Counted from the stretch's first letter, positions 1-12,267 are shown. The stretch: DNA of 64,000 nucleotides from Salvelinus alpinus (GCF_045679555.1 NC_092087.1:81276901-81340900), one strand, 5' to 3'. Program-made: numbers and translations. The notes: generated by a model not told the origin, from the sequence alone.

Positions 1-202
1 AATTCTTTATCGATTAAACCAAACATCAAATGGCTCCTTGTAGAATCTCGATGAAATGTTTCCTTTAGCCTAACGCTACTGTGGTAGCCTAAATTCATGA
101 CTTTTTTATTCATCCTAGATTACATAAAAAGCATAATTCTGAGATCAACCCCCCCAAAAAATGAGTTTGTAAGATTTTATTTAGTTTTCCGACCAGGAAA
201 TA

Positions 203-2531
203 CAGTAGAAGTCAAAAGTTTACATACACCTTAGCCAAATACATTTAAACTAAGTTTTTCACAATTCCTGACATTTAATCCTTGTAAAAATTCCCTGTCT
301 TAGGTCAGTTAGGATCACCACTTTATTTTAAGAATGTGAAATGTCAGAATAATAGTAGAGAGAATGATTTATTTCTGATTTTATTTATTTCATCACATTC
401 CCAGTGGGTCAGAAGTTTACATACACTCAATTAGTATTTGGTAGCATTGCCTTGAAATTGTTTAACTTTGCCTCCTTGCTCGCACACACTTTTTCAGTTC
501 TGCCCACAAATTTTCTATAGGATTGAGGTCAGGGCTTTGTGGTGGCCACTCCCAATACCTTGACTTTGTTGTCCTTAAGCCATTTTGCCACAACTTTGGA
601 AGTATGCTTCAGATCAATGTCCATTTGGGAGACCCATTTGCGACCAAGTTTTAACTTCCTGACTGATGTCTTGAGATGTTGCTTCAATATATCCACATCA
701 TTTTCCTCCTCATGATGCCATCTATTTTGTGAAGTGCACCAGTCCCTCCTGCAGCAAAGCACCCCCACAACATGATGAAAATTAAATCAAATGTTATTTG
801 TCACATACACATGGTTAGCAGATGTTAATGCGAGTGTAGCGAAATGCTTGTGCTTCTAGTTCCGACAATGCAGTAATAACCAACGAGTAATCTATCCTAA
901 CAATTTCACAACAACTACCTTATACACACAAGTGTAAAGGAATGAAAAATGAAGAATATGTACATAAAAATATATGAATGAGTGATGGTACAAAACGGCA
1001 TAGACAAGATGCAGTAGATGGTATCGTAATGTAGGGTATGTAAACATTATATGAAGTGGCATTGTTTAAAGTGGCTAGTGATACATTTTTCATCAATTTT
1101 TACATTATTAAAGTGTCTGGAGTTGAGTCAGTATGTTGGCAGCAGCCACTCAATGTTAGTGGTGGCAGTTTAACAGTCTGATGGCCTTGAGATAGAAGCT
1201 GTTTTTCAGTCTCTCGGTCCCTGGTTTGATGCACCTGTACTGACCTCGCCTTCTGGATGATAGCGGGGTGAACAGGCAGTGGCTCGGGTGGTTGTTGTCC
1301 TTGATGATCTTTATGGCCTTCCTGTGACATCGGGTGGTGTAAGGTGTCCTGGAGGGTAGGTAGTTTGCCCCCGGTGATGCGTTGTGCAGACCTCACTACC
1401 CTCTGGAGAGCCTTACGGTTGTGGGTGGAGCAGTTGCTGTACCAGGCGGTGATACAGCCCGACAGAATGCTCTCGATTGTGCATCTGTAAAAGTTTGTGA
1501 GTGCTTTTGGTGACAAGCCAAATTTCTTCAGCCCCCTGAGGTTGAAGAGGCGCTGCTGCGCCTTCTTCACCACGCTGACTGTGTGGGTGGACCAATTCAG
1601 TTTGTCCGTGATGTGTACGCAGAGGAACTTAAAACTTACTACCCTCTCCACTACTGTCCCATCGATGTGGATAGGGGGGTGCTCCCTCTGCTGTTTCCTG
1701 ATGCTGCCACCCCAGTGCTTCACGGTTGGGATGGTGTTCTTCGGCTTGCAAGCCTCCCCCTTTTTCCTCCAAACATAACGATGGTCATTATGACCAAACA
1801 GTTAAATTTTTGTTTCATCAGACCAGAGGACATTTCTCCAAAAAGTACAATCTTTGTCCCCATGTGCAGTTGCAAACCGTGGTCTGGCTTTTTGATGGCG
1901 GTTTTGGAGCAGTGGCTTCTTCCTTGCAGACCGGGCTTTCAGGTTATGTCGATATAGGACTCGTTTTACTGTGGATATAGATACTTTTGTACCTGTTTAC
2001 TCCAGCATCTTCACAAGGTCCTTTGCTGTTGTTCTGGGATTGATTTGTACTTTTTGCACCAAAGGACGTTCATCTCTAGGAGACAGAACGCGTCTCCTTC
2101 CTGAGCGGTTTGACGGCTGTGTGGTCCAATGGTGTTTATACTTGCGTACTATTGTTTGTACAGATGAACGTGGTACCTTCAGGTGTTTGGAAATTACTCC
2201 CAAGGATGAACCAGACTTGTGGACTTGGCTGATTTTGCTTGATTTTACCATGATGTCAAGCAAAGAGGCATTGAGTTTGAAGGTAGGCCTTGAAATATAT
2301 CTACAGGTACACCTCCAATTGACTCAAATTATGACAATTAGCCTATCAGAAGCTTCTAAAGCTATGACATAATTTTCTGGAATTTTCCAAGCTGTTTAAA
2401 GGCATGCACAAAGTAGATGTCCTAACCGACTTGACAAAACTATAGTTTGTTAACAAGAAATTTGTGGAGTGGTTGAAAAACAAGTTTTAATGACTCCAAC
2501 CTAAGTGTATGTAAACTTCCGACTTCAACTG
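203..2531 (-). mobile_element. Tc1/mariner transposon, Sleeping Beauty-type salmonid family, split by a LINE
   Basis: Terminal inverted repeats start CAGTAGAAGTC at 203 and end at 2531 with the complementary GACTTCAACTG; each is flanked by TA (201-202, 2532-2533), the target duplication of Tc1/mariner. Inner repeats containing AAGTTTACATACAC follow each end, as in the IR/DR type of end. The transposase reads on the minus strand: the N-terminal helix-turn-helix region lies around 2263-1997 (start MVKSSKISQVHKSG, later GRRRVLSP), and the C-terminal region lies around 529-768. The gene is broken. A LINE sits inside it (778-1698), and from memory of the family about 110 bp are missing near 470, between TTTAACTT and GCCTCC. 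The element is therefore inactive. Confidence 0.93.
778..1698 (-). mobile_element. 5'-truncated LINE (Rex1/L2-like) inserted in the Tc1 element
   Basis: This stretch interrupts the Tc1 transposase and is flanked by TGATG on both sides (773-777 and 1699-1703), a 5-bp target-site duplication. On the minus strand it encodes the C-terminal end of a reverse transcriptase, with LNWSTHTVSVVKKAQQRLF, KKFGLSPKALTNFYRCTIES and ALQRVVRSAQRITGGKLP. It then runs into a 3' tail that ends ATTTGATTTAATTTT at 778. Only about 0.9 kb of the 3' part is present, the usual result of incomplete reverse transcription. The clade assignment (Rex1 or L2) is from memory of the protein and is uncertain. Confidence 0.85.
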
Positions 2532-2533
2532 TA

Positions 2534-3281
<748 letters not shown>

Positions 3282-3675
3282 CCATAACAATTTACATGAT
3301 GGGATAGAAACAAGGTCAGAATTTGCATCTCTCTCTCGTTTCATCCTATCCCCAAGCTTTCAGGTAAAGTGCTTTTTAATCAAACAGGTAGCCTTTTGGC
3401 AATCAATGTTTACTTCACTTTATCTGTCATAAAGCTTTTAAAATAACATTTCTTAAAACGCCATTTATTTATTTAATTACATATGCATGGCGATAGATGA
3501 CATTTATCCTCATATATCAGTGAGTTGTTGACGGTTTGACATAACACTGCTCTCCCATAGCATACCACTAGAGGGTAAAAAAACTACAAATACCAAATCT
3601 AACCTCCCAAAGCTGCTAGTCAACACCATTGAGGTATAAAAGTTTGGTCAACACCCTGCTCATTTTTAAATCACA

Positions 3676-3757
3676 GGACACCAGATACAAGCATTTCGCT
3701 ACACCCACAATAACATCTGCTAAACACGTGTATGTGACCAATGAAATTTGATTTCAG
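3676..3757 (+). mobile_element. LINE 3' tail fragment
   Basis: About 80 bp with CAAGCATTTCGCTACACC and ending TGAAATTTGATTTCA. This resembles the 3' terminus of the common salmonid LINE whose other pieces lie at 778-1698 and 55650-59560. No coding part is attached, so it is a very short 5'-truncated insertion. Confidence 0.6.
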
Positions 3758-3820
3758 GATGTTAATGGAGCCTAGGGCGTCCTTATAAATAAAAAATGTC
3801 CATATCGACTGAACATCTTC

Positions 3821-4040
3821 ATCTTGTTTTGTACTACACTCTCGTGGAAGCGTTGAACAGAGTAGCTGATCTGGTTCTGGGAGCAGAGATTCATCTTGTT
3901 TTGTACTACACTCTCGTGGAAGCGTTGAACAGAGTAGCTGATCTGGTTCTGGGAGCAGAGATTCATCTTGTTTTGTACTACACTCTCGTGGAAGCGTTGA
4001 ACAGAGTAGCTGATTTGGTTCTGGGAGCAGAGATTCATCT
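3821..4040. repeat. 72-bp tandem repeat, three units
   Basis: Three near-identical 72-bp units start at 3821, 3893 and 3965, and a fourth begins at 4037 before breaking off. The units differ by about one base (GATCTGG versus GATTTGG). Because 72 is a multiple of three and the unit has no stop in some frames, open frames of about 90 codons run through it on both strands. I see no splice sites or family resemblance that make either strand a gene. Confidence 0.95.
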
Positions 4041-4137
4041 TGGACCGACAGACAATACAGCTGTGCTCTGGATAATGATGATGTCATAATTATAGGATGA
4101 TGAGATTGTAATGAATCCCCCGGATCCCATGGAAGCC

Positions 4138-4245
4138 TCCACTTCCTCCTCATAGCAGCTCGTCCCAGATCAGTTTGGGCTGTATAGCCAACTGGTATGA
4201 CCATAGGGGCTTAGCTATAGAGCAGATCTGGGAACAGGGTATCCT
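4138..4245. repeat. Degenerate foldback repeat (MITE-like)
   Basis: CGTCCCAGATCAG at the left and a diverged inverted partner, CAGATCTGGGAACAG, at the right flank a centre with GCCAACTGGTATGACCATA. The layout matches the better copy at 14166-14260. Confidence 0.5.
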
Positions 4246-4329
4246 CCCACACACTGGTCATTTTCATTAGTAAGAAAACAACAGTTTCTCACTAGATAGG
4301 TTCAGGGAGTCACTCCCTCCCTGGTATGC

Positions 4330-5090
4330 CATGGGAGAGCAGGGTATCGTCAGACAGGGCCACAGTGTCCCCCGATATGCGGGGGAGCTAGGGTCAGTCT
4401 GTCCTATCTGGTGTATTTCTCCTGTCTTATCTTTTGTCCTGTGTGATCTTAAGTATGCTTCCTCGAATTCTCCCATCTCTCTCTCTTTCTCTTCCTCTCC
4501 CCTCCCGGAGGACCTGAGCCCTAGGACCAGACCATGCCACAGCACTACCTGGCCTGAGGACTCCTGGCTGTCCCCTCCCTAGTCCACCTGGTCATGTTGC
4601 TGATCCAGTTTCTGCTATTCTGCCTGAGGCTATGGAACTCTGACCTGTTCAGCGGACGTGATACCTTATCCCGGATCTGCTGTTTTGACCCTCTCTCTCT
4701 CTATACTGCACCTGCTATCTCGACCCCTGAATGCTCAGCTATGAAAAGCCAACTGACATTTACTCCTGAGATGTTGACCTGTTGCACCCTCTATAACCAC
4801 TGTGAATATTATTTGACGATGCTGGTCATCTATTAAACTTTTACAACATCTTGAAGAACAATCTGGCTATAATGGCCATGTACTCTTATAATCTCTATCT
4901 GGCACAGCCAGAAGAGGACTGGTCACCCCTCAGAGCCTGGTTTCCCTCTAGGTTCCTGCCTTTCTAGTGAGTTTTTCCTAGCCACCGGGCTTCTACATCT
5001 GTATTGCTTGCTCTTTGGGGTTTTAAGCTGGGTTTCTGTATAATCACTTTGTGACATCTGCTGATGTAAAAAGGGTTTTCTAGAAGAAAA
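4330..5090 (+). repeat. Teleost interspersed repeat with conserved 3' block
   Basis: The 3' part contains CACAGCCAGAAGAGGACTGG, GAGTTTTTCCTAGCCACCG, GGGTTTTAAGCTGGGTTTCT and GTGACATCTGCTGATGTAA. I recognise this block as one that recurs in many teleost genomes and often appears as spurious exons. The 5' part is less certain. Its superfamily is unknown to me. Short open frames inside (4331-4582, 4594-4836) are not considered genes. Confidence 0.65.
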
Positions 5091-5099
5091 AAAATATGA

Positions 5100-5262
5100 C
5101 AGAAAAACACATGAATGTGTTTTTGGAACACTGCACTTTATCACGTTTTCACGTGTAGTTTCATGTTGTCACATGTTATCACATTAACTTCACATAAGAT
5201 CACATGATAACATGAAAACGTGTTTTTGGAATACCTCACATGTGAAATGCATCTGTTTTTTC
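5100..5262. repeat. CACATG/CACGT-rich diverged repeat
   Basis: Many short palindromic words (CACATG, ACATGTGA, TCACGTTTTCACGTG) are scattered over about 160 bp, including two copies of GTGTTTTTGGAA at about 5117 and 5220. It resembles a common salmonid 'catgtgaaa' repeat. No coding potential. Confidence 0.5.
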
Positions 5263-5274
5263 ACCATAAGGGCT

Positions 5275-5322
5275 GTTTTAGTCTGTTTTCTTCCGTTTGG
5301 TGCCTAATGAACATGGCCCAGG
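5275..5322 (-). repeat. Fragment of short salmonid repeat ending in CTAATGAACA
   Basis: TCTGTTTTCTTCCGTTTGG followed by TGCCTAATGAACA is the reverse complement of the start of the copies at 28495, 30457 and 37203, which begin GTGTTCATTAG. Only one end is present here. Confidence 0.6.
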
Positions 5323-6149
5323 GCGCCAGGAAGGCATATATCCTCCTTCCTAGCTCCCTACCCTACAGCCCAAATCCTGCAGCTGTTGTCTCTGAGGCCT
5401 GCTGGCCTGGCAGGACTGACGTGTGGGGGTGGAAGGATGGATGTCTCTGGCCATCTTTCACTCTCTAGTATTTGTCTTTCTTTCTGCTTTCTCTTGATCT
5501 CTCTTTCTCTGTATTTCCCTCTCTCCCTCTCTCTCTCCCTCCAACCCTGCTCCTGTCTCTCTACCAACATGATAGCAACACGTTTATATATAGACTATAG
5601 ATCAAGAGAAACAAAACTGGAAAATAATCAGGGCTTTGACTGATTGAGCTAGCTTCCCAATCCCCGTATATGCTTTGGCTGTGGTAGCCATGTTGGTTTT
5701 GTTGTCCAGTGATAGTTTTGTTGATTTGACTAAAAGGGCTGGCTGCTGGCCTTCCCCTCACCCTGCCTGGCTTTGCATTGCTGGGATGCAACGTACATAT
5801 AGCACATAATTTAATGAGTCTGGGTTGTTGTTTGGTTGTCTGGACAGCAGCAGTGCACATGTCACTGGCCGGGCCCTCCCTGTGTTTCCTGCAAGACTCC
5901 AACACACACAGAGGGAGAAACTCACAACCCTCACACCGTATCCAGTCGTCTCATTCGTCTATGTCTAAGCCCCTCTGCCTACCCTCCTGCCTATGCCTGT
6001 TTTCATCTCTCCCAGGGAGAGAGGGAGAGAGACAGGGATTGGAGGACGGAGGGAGAAGGGGAGTGTCCAAAGGAGAGGGAGGGGGAGGAGGGAAACGAGA
6101 GTTGCGAGGCAAAGGACTGGTCACATGACCAACAGCCAGAGCTCTGTTT

Positions 6150-6921
6150 ACAAACCAATGAGAGAGAGAGAGAGAGGAGAGAGACCCTTGTATTGAATTG
6201 AGAGAGGCAGAGGCAGAAATATAGGAACAGCAGCAGCAGCAATAGCAGAAGCAGCAGAGGAGGATCGAGGCAGATTTCTAGACCACCATTATGGATTGAG
6301 ACGGAGAGGGAACCCGGCCACCATGACCAGGTCAGCTGGAGGTGGGAGACTGTCTTTGTCTCAACATTTTTCTCAATCGAAGCAGCAGATGGTTAACGGG
6401 AGAGTAGGAACTTCCTCCTAAATACACACATACACACATACATACACACTAGCAAAATATCCCAGCTAGAAGACTGTTCTTTGTGTTTTGGGGGAATCAT
6501 GTTTTTCCTGCTGTGAAGAGTACGCTCTACCCCCCTAGTAGATCAGGGCACTGAAGGAGTAGAGGAAGAGGAGGAGAAGAGAGGGCAGACAGAGGGGATA
6601 AGGCTTGTGAAAATCCCTCTGTTCAGAAGGATTTGGAGGGGGTCAAAGCAGGGACTAATAGCTCCCACACTGGAATAAGAGCAGGGACTGTCGTTTGGAA
6701 TGGTTTTCTGTCACTGTGATGAACTGGACAGTTATTGTTTATTGCAATTTATGGGGCTGTTTTTTTTTTTTCCTGAATGCAAGTTGTTTTGATTGGGAGG
6801 AAAGGAAATGTGTGTTGTTTTGCTCAGTGTTGAGAGCAGATTTCACCACTTCAACAGTGGACATTGACATGAGGTAAGAGCCATGTGACTAAACTGATTT
6901 CTTCGTCTCTCTCTCTGACAG
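6150..6921 (+). promoter_or_regulatory. Probable promoter/5'UTR region of the RNF122-like gene
   Basis: Purine-rich GAGA tracts (6160-6185), GCAGCAGCAGCAGC (6229-6243) and two ATGs in fair Kozak contexts (6291 and 6323) occur here. The second is followed at once by a possible donor (ACCAG|GTCAGC). The next strong acceptor is at 6921, so a noncoding first exon ending near 6330 is plausible. I see no TATA box. The assignment rests on position upstream of the gene and is inference. Confidence 0.35.
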
Positions 6922-7342
6922 TCATCACAAGGACGTCATCGTCAATGTTGAGAGAGGAGAAGGAGCACACACGAGGACTGCAGCACTCCCAATCCCACAT
7001 CTCCCAATCCTAACCCTCGGGAGCTAATCCAGATTTGGGAATGTCGCGCATGGATTGCTGAGTGGACAAAACCGCACAGCCAGTATCTTAACAATCTTCT
7101 TCTCGGAATTCTGATCATCTTCATGGTTTTGTTTTTGGACGATCCACCACAACCTCAAACCACCCCAGCGACTCGTTTGTCTTCTTTTAGCCCCAGTTTA
7201 GAGACTGATTTTGGGCTTCCGGGCGTCGGGGTAACCTGGTAGTTTGGCCCTCACACAGGTCCAGCCTTCTCCTGACAGGGCCTGGATTTACTGCTGCAGT
7301 CCTGGGAGTCAGATTTCATGCAACCGTTCCAATGGTGTAACG
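6922..7342 (+). other. 5' exon of the RNF122-like gene, now apparently noncoding
   Basis: A polypyrimidine-AG acceptor (CTCTCTCTGACAG) precedes 6922 and a consensus donor (G|GTAAGT) follows 7342. The exon ends with ATG at 7318 and codons MQPFQWCNG, which matches the conserved RNF122 start (human begins MHPFQWCNG). Joined to the next exon at 8794, the frame leaves in phase 1 and reaches TGA at 8823-8825 after a short peptide. The conserved start therefore no longer leads into the RING protein by this junction. It may act as a small upstream open frame. Confidence 0.6.
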
Positions 7343-8847
7343 GTAAGTGTTTTTCCTCAACCTTCTGCCAAGTCAATGTAATGCAGTCCGTAGCTTACAC
7401 AGCCTGTGTGTTCCACTATAACTCTCCCCTCTCCCTTGAACTCTTTGCTTACTGCTAACAGGGTTTCTGTAATTGATATGCTTGAGGAATGACGAAATTG
7501 AATGTGGGTTCAGTTGGGTTTTGTCGAAAGGGTGAAACGGCACTCAAACTAACTCAATTTTCCAGGGTCATGTTTAGTTAGTTATATATAGGCTACATAG
7601 CAACCATCATGTAACTGTAACTAACGGTACTACTAGAGGTTGTTTAGCTATTCAATACCTAGCCGGTCTCTGCATATGGTCCATTCTACATCTGAGAAAA
7701 TAAACTGTCTATGTAACCATGTTTCAATTCTAAGACCCCCCCTACTCCCATTCCCCCCTCCCTTTACCCCAATGTCAAATTAATGACCCCATACCCCCCA
7801 CTGTGCTCAAGCTGTACCCCTTCTATCACTCCAAATTAAGTGACACGGCCATGGCCGTTAAAACAGACTGGCAAAGAGAGGGGGGTAAGGGGGCATCTCG
7901 TCCGTGGTGAGGCAAATTCACAAGACCAGAACACATGGGGCATATGGGTGGAAGTGGTGCTTCCTGGTTACCATTGTCTTGCCAAATGGTGCCTCAGTCC
8001 CTAGAGTGTTGTGTGTCTGTTCATGAAAAGGCTAGCTAAAGCTCCCAACCAACCCCCACCCATGACACACACACACAACCCACAGGCCAGCCACCTAGTC
8101 TGTGAAGGGGAGTCTGTGGAACAGATGGCGTACCGACGGAAGTGGAGCCACCGTACTCCATGTTGGTTTAGTTCACTGCCAATTACGTGCCTCGGCTCCA
8201 GTCAGAGCAGAGCAATACAGAGCAGTATGGGTGGGATGGGAGCCAAATACCAGGCATTCACTTCCCCCTCCCTCCCTCCCCACCAAATATTGACCTTGTC
8301 GTTTGAATTGTCAATACAAGGCTTACTAGGCTTTCTAACATGCAGCCCTAGATAGTAAAACACATGTCGGTGGCTCTTGTGTCCTACATGGAGGATATAA
8401 TGGAGATGTATTGTCTAAGGGAGGAATACCATACATTAAGCAATGCAGTTATAACAAGAGCCCTATATTTAGATTGAAATATATTAGTCCATATATAAAT
8501 ATGTCTCTAGTTATAACACCTACATGAGAAGTGAATCAGTGAGAGAATCTGTGTTTTAGTGTCTCTCTCTCCTGTTTAAAAGGTGTGTAAACAAGAAGCT
8601 GTGAGCCATTTGCATGTGGGAATATGTCCCCGGCTCCTCTGTTTTGAGAGGGGAAAACATATTAGTATTTATAACACTGTCATTATATGGTAAGTGAGGT
8701 AAGCTGTGACATGTTTTCGTTCAAGTCCCTCTATTGTTTTGACAACCTCTTTCATGACAACAAGCTGTGTGCAAATATTCTTCTTCTTCTCAGGATGCCT
8801 GTGGTTTAGGTCTCCAGCATTTTGAGAAGTACTGTGGACTTAGCAAG

Positions 8848-10873
8848 ATGGATACCACTTACCATCTGCCACTCAATGTCTACGTGATAGTGCTTGGCAT
8901 CGGCCTGTTCGTCTTCATGCTCAGCCTCATCTTCTGCTGCTACCTCTTCAGGTATGTAGGGTCATCACTAGCTGGAACAGCCACAAAGTGATAAACCCTG
9001 CCTATTTCTACAATTTAACATCTGAATTTAAACCTAACCCTAACATTAACCACACTGCTAACCTTATGCCTAACCCTAATCTTAAATTAAGACCAAAAAG
9101 CTAATTTTTGTGCTCGTTAATTTTGACAATATAGTGAATTTTGACTTTGTGGCTGTGCCACCTATTGGAAACCGTAGGGGGAAGGACCCAAACAAAGATG
9201 GTTGCTGGCTGGTTGCCATTGCAATCAGGATATTAACATGTAGACTTATCCACATGGAGGCTTCGCTTATTATGCTTCAAGAGCCTTTATTTAATTACGT
9301 ATTATCATATTATAGGCCTATGATATTATTTATATACAGTACAAGTCAAAAGTTTGGACACACCTACTCATTCCAGGATTTTTCTTTATTTTGACTATTT
9401 TCTACATTGTAGAATAATAGTGAAGACATCAAAACTATGAAATAACACATATGTAATCATGTAGTAACCAAAACAGTGTTAAACAAATCAAAATATATTT
9501 TATATGTGAGATTCTTCAAAGTAGCCACCCTTCGCGTTGATGAGACATTTTAAAGTGATGCTACAGAGGTTTTGTATAATTGTGCCAAATTGTGTACTAC
9601 GTCATCCATTTCGTGTACGTTATTGCCCCCTCAAATAAGAAACATTATGAATTCCAATTCACACAATATGTTTCAAATTTGTAAATCAATTCAAAGTTTA
9701 TTTGTCAACTTTAGTGCTTAAGTTCCCGGACTCCATCTTTAAACACGGCCATTTTGTATTTGTCTCTTTGTAGGTTGAAACAGCAAGGGACGAGGGAGCA
9801 GTTCAGCTACAATGAGGTAGGCCTATCACTACACCAGCACATGTAGCATTGGGGTCTGACCCGGGTTCAACTACTACTACAGTATTTCACACTGTTGTCG
9901 TCAGCGTGTTTTCAAACACAACGCCCACTACTCTTTATAGTTAACCTTCATTACGTCAACCTTGGATTTGTACCAATACCGGTGTGTGTCAAGTAGCTTA
10001 TAGCTCACTCTAACACATGTACAAACTGCTTTTTTGATTTTTCGTTCTCAATAGGTGGTTCTTAAAGGGGCAGGCAAGAAGCTGAGCCTTCTAGGAGTAA
10101 GTCGTGTTATTCTGTGTGACGTTTTTAATTTCAATGCAGATTGTTTGGAAAATAATGTAACATTTTCTGAACCATTTCTGTGTGGCTCGTGTTAGCTACT
10201 TGGGAAACCCCCGCGGCGATGCAATGCCTTTGATTTAACCTGGTGTTGTGTTTGAACTCAGATGATGTATTTAACTTCGAGCTAAGGGCGGGTTGACTCA
10301 ATCATTGTTCTTGTAAATGTGACCACACACACACACACTAACACACATTTTTCTTCTTGCCCTTAAAGCAAACGTGTGCAGTATGTTTGGAAGAGTTTCG
10401 GACCAGAGATGAGCTAGCCGTGTGTCCGTGTTCACACGCATTTCACAAGAAGTGAGTTAACCATCAGGCTCTCCTTATAGACAAGAGCTTACAAAATGTC
10501 AACACATCTGTGGTCATAATGACGCTCAACAGGCAGCTGAAACTAACATGATTACATCATAAATCCTTCTGGTTCCAGCCTCCCTTCCTTGAAGTTAACA
10601 TCCTTGTCAGATCAATGATTAGCTCACGGGAGAAAGGAAAAGAAAAAGGAATGAAGGACAGACAGAATAAATGAAGGATGCTATCTCTATAATATTTGAA
10701 CAGGTTATGCACTTTTGAGGAAATCTCAGTCTATTTTGTGTGTCCCATCCAGGTGCCTGCTGAAGTGGCTGGAGATCCGTAGCGTGTGCCCCATGTGTAA
10801 TAAGCCCATCCTCAGGCTCCACCCAGACCCCACACAGGGAACTGAGGGGCCCCAGGACCCAGAGGAGGTGTGA
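8848..10873 (+). CDS. rnf122: RNF122/RNF24-like transmembrane RING-H2 ubiquitin ligase
   Basis: Coding exons are 8848-8951 (within an exon from 8794), 9774-9816, 10055-10096, 10369-10451 and 10753-10873. All have GT-AG borders, the phases join, and TGA ends the frame, giving 130 residues. Residues 9-33 form a membrane segment ([19 protein letters not shown]) followed by CCYLFRL. The RING-H2 motif uses C66, C69, C84, H86, H89, C92, C103 and C106 (start CAVCLEEF, end CPMCNKP). This family comprises E3 ligases of ER/Golgi membranes, with the RING facing the cytosol. LLGQTCAVC favours RNF122, while CCYLxRL, CPCxHAFH and the longer tail favour RNF24, so the exact paralogue is open. Human RNF122 is 155 residues. 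I chose the ATG at 8848 because the conserved upstream start is out of frame. The gene is convergent with pdcd11. Confidence 0.88.
8972..9165. repeat. Foldback MITE-like repeat in an rnf122-like intron
   Basis: GGAACAGCCACAAAGTGAT at the left and ATTTTGACTTTGTGGCTGTGCC at the right form diverged terminal inverted repeats. The middle contains several CCTAACCCTAA words. The whole block lies in the intron after 8951. Confidence 0.6.
9337..9545. mobile_element. Truncated Tc1-like element (one end only)
   Basis: Starts CAGTACAAGTCAAAAGTTTG after TA and continues with GGACACACCTACTCATTCC and TAGAATAATAGTGAAGACAT. The same sequence opens the longer copy at 44528-45165. It stops after about 210 bp, before the transposase body, and no matching second end is present. 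Intronic in the rnf122-like gene. Confidence 0.85.
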
Positions 10874-12038
10874 AGGACCCACAGGGGCCACCACGACCGC
10901 CATACGCACCTGTACACATTTACACGGAATTGATGGTCATTTTATGGACATCACACAGAGTCGATTGTATTCTTAAAGTGGCTTCCATGGTGTTAGTCTT
11001 TGACTGAGCATTAATTAATATGGCTGGGGGTTTGGCTACTGTATATGGATGTTGATTACACCTGTCCAGGCCTTTCAGATCGTCAAGAAAGTCAACGATG
11101 ACCGAGGGGCAGGGCGCAAGAGAGTGTTTCAGGATCGGGCCCTACTAGTTTAGCAATGGAACCTAAAAACAAAATGATAACTCTAACCTTGAGGGATGTG
11201 GTGTTTGGAATTTGGCCATACTAGCATGCCAATGGGGCTTCCTGCAAGAAATGAAGGATAGGGTAGGGGATCGGGTGCAGCAGGTCAGTTTGGGATTGCG
11301 CCCTCCTAGCTTAGCAGTGGAGCTTCATAAAGCTGCTGTCTATCCTCCCCTTTAGATCAGTGAGAATGAGTAAAGGCTACACGGACACTCCTGACCCGAA
11401 TATTCATTTTGCAGGTCAGCAGCGTACTAATAGTATCTCCAGTGAGAATGAGAGGAAAGTGACATAGGAACAGGAGCCACTTTAGAATACCGAGTTCTCC
11501 CCCAGTCATTGGACGATACCTGGTACAACACTGCCAGAAACAGCCAATCACAAAACGACACGTCAGGCATTCTGAGAAGGTCATTGGTCGAGTATCAGGA
11601 TTGATGTAAATGGATACCTCTCATACCTCAGGGGTGTTACAATATAAGCCAGCACAAACATGCCATTCAATACCATGTGCCACACACAGAACATGTCCAA
11701 TACTGCCAACTCCAACCTAGGTAACACTATACTGAGGGAGTCAAAACATTGGTCACGTTCCAGGCCGACTACATTGGTCGTGCTGCACACAGCAACAAAT
11801 GGTTCTGCGCCACGTCATCGACTGAGCATATGCGGTTAGCTAACATGTTAAACACTTATCCAGGCGTGGAGATCCGGCAAGCGAATGCAATGTAGTCGGT
11901 CTGGAACGCAGCCAATGAAATCTGGCAAGTGACTGCAAAGTAGTTGGTCTGGAACGCAGCCAAAGGCTGGAATCACAAAACCAGTCCAATACCAACATCA
12001 CAGCAGCTCTCTGATGTACAGAACTATATATATCCAGG

Positions 12039-12163
12039 AGTGTGTCTGAAATGGCACCCTATTCCTAACACAGTGCACTACCTAAGACCAGAACCCTATG
12101 CAGGCCCTGGTCAAAAGTAGTGTACTATATAGGGAATAGGGTGCCATTTCTGACACAAACCAG
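12039..12163. repeat. Foldback MITE in the rnf122-like 3'UTR
   Basis: GAAATGGCACCCTATTCC at the left and GGAATAGGGTGCCATTTC at the right are perfect inverted ends. They are followed inward by AGTGCACTAC and its partner GTAGTGTACTA. The hairpin lies between the stop codon (10871) and the poly(A) signal (12268), so it would be transcribed in the mRNA. A half copy is at 21960-22015. Confidence 0.85.
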
Positions 12164-12267
12164 GTCCATAACCTCGAAGACTGATAGACAGCTAGTCTTG
12201 CCTGTATGTATGTACGTAACGTTGTGACCCCCCCCATCTTGTAATTTTGTATCGTTTGTTGCTTTTA

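Noticed and set aside
1583-2372. Plus-strand frames across the Tc1 element
   Set aside because: The transposase reads on the minus strand, and these are antisense shadows that cross the LINE/Tc1 junction.
4331-5144. Small genes at 4331-4582, 4594-4836 and 4923-5144
   Set aside because: All lie in an interspersed teleost repeat without splice signals or conserved protein similarity.
9030-9085. Interstitial telomeric repeat (CCTAACCCTAA words)
   Set aside because: The words are irregular and sit in the middle of a foldback MITE-like repeat. They are not TTAGGG arrays.
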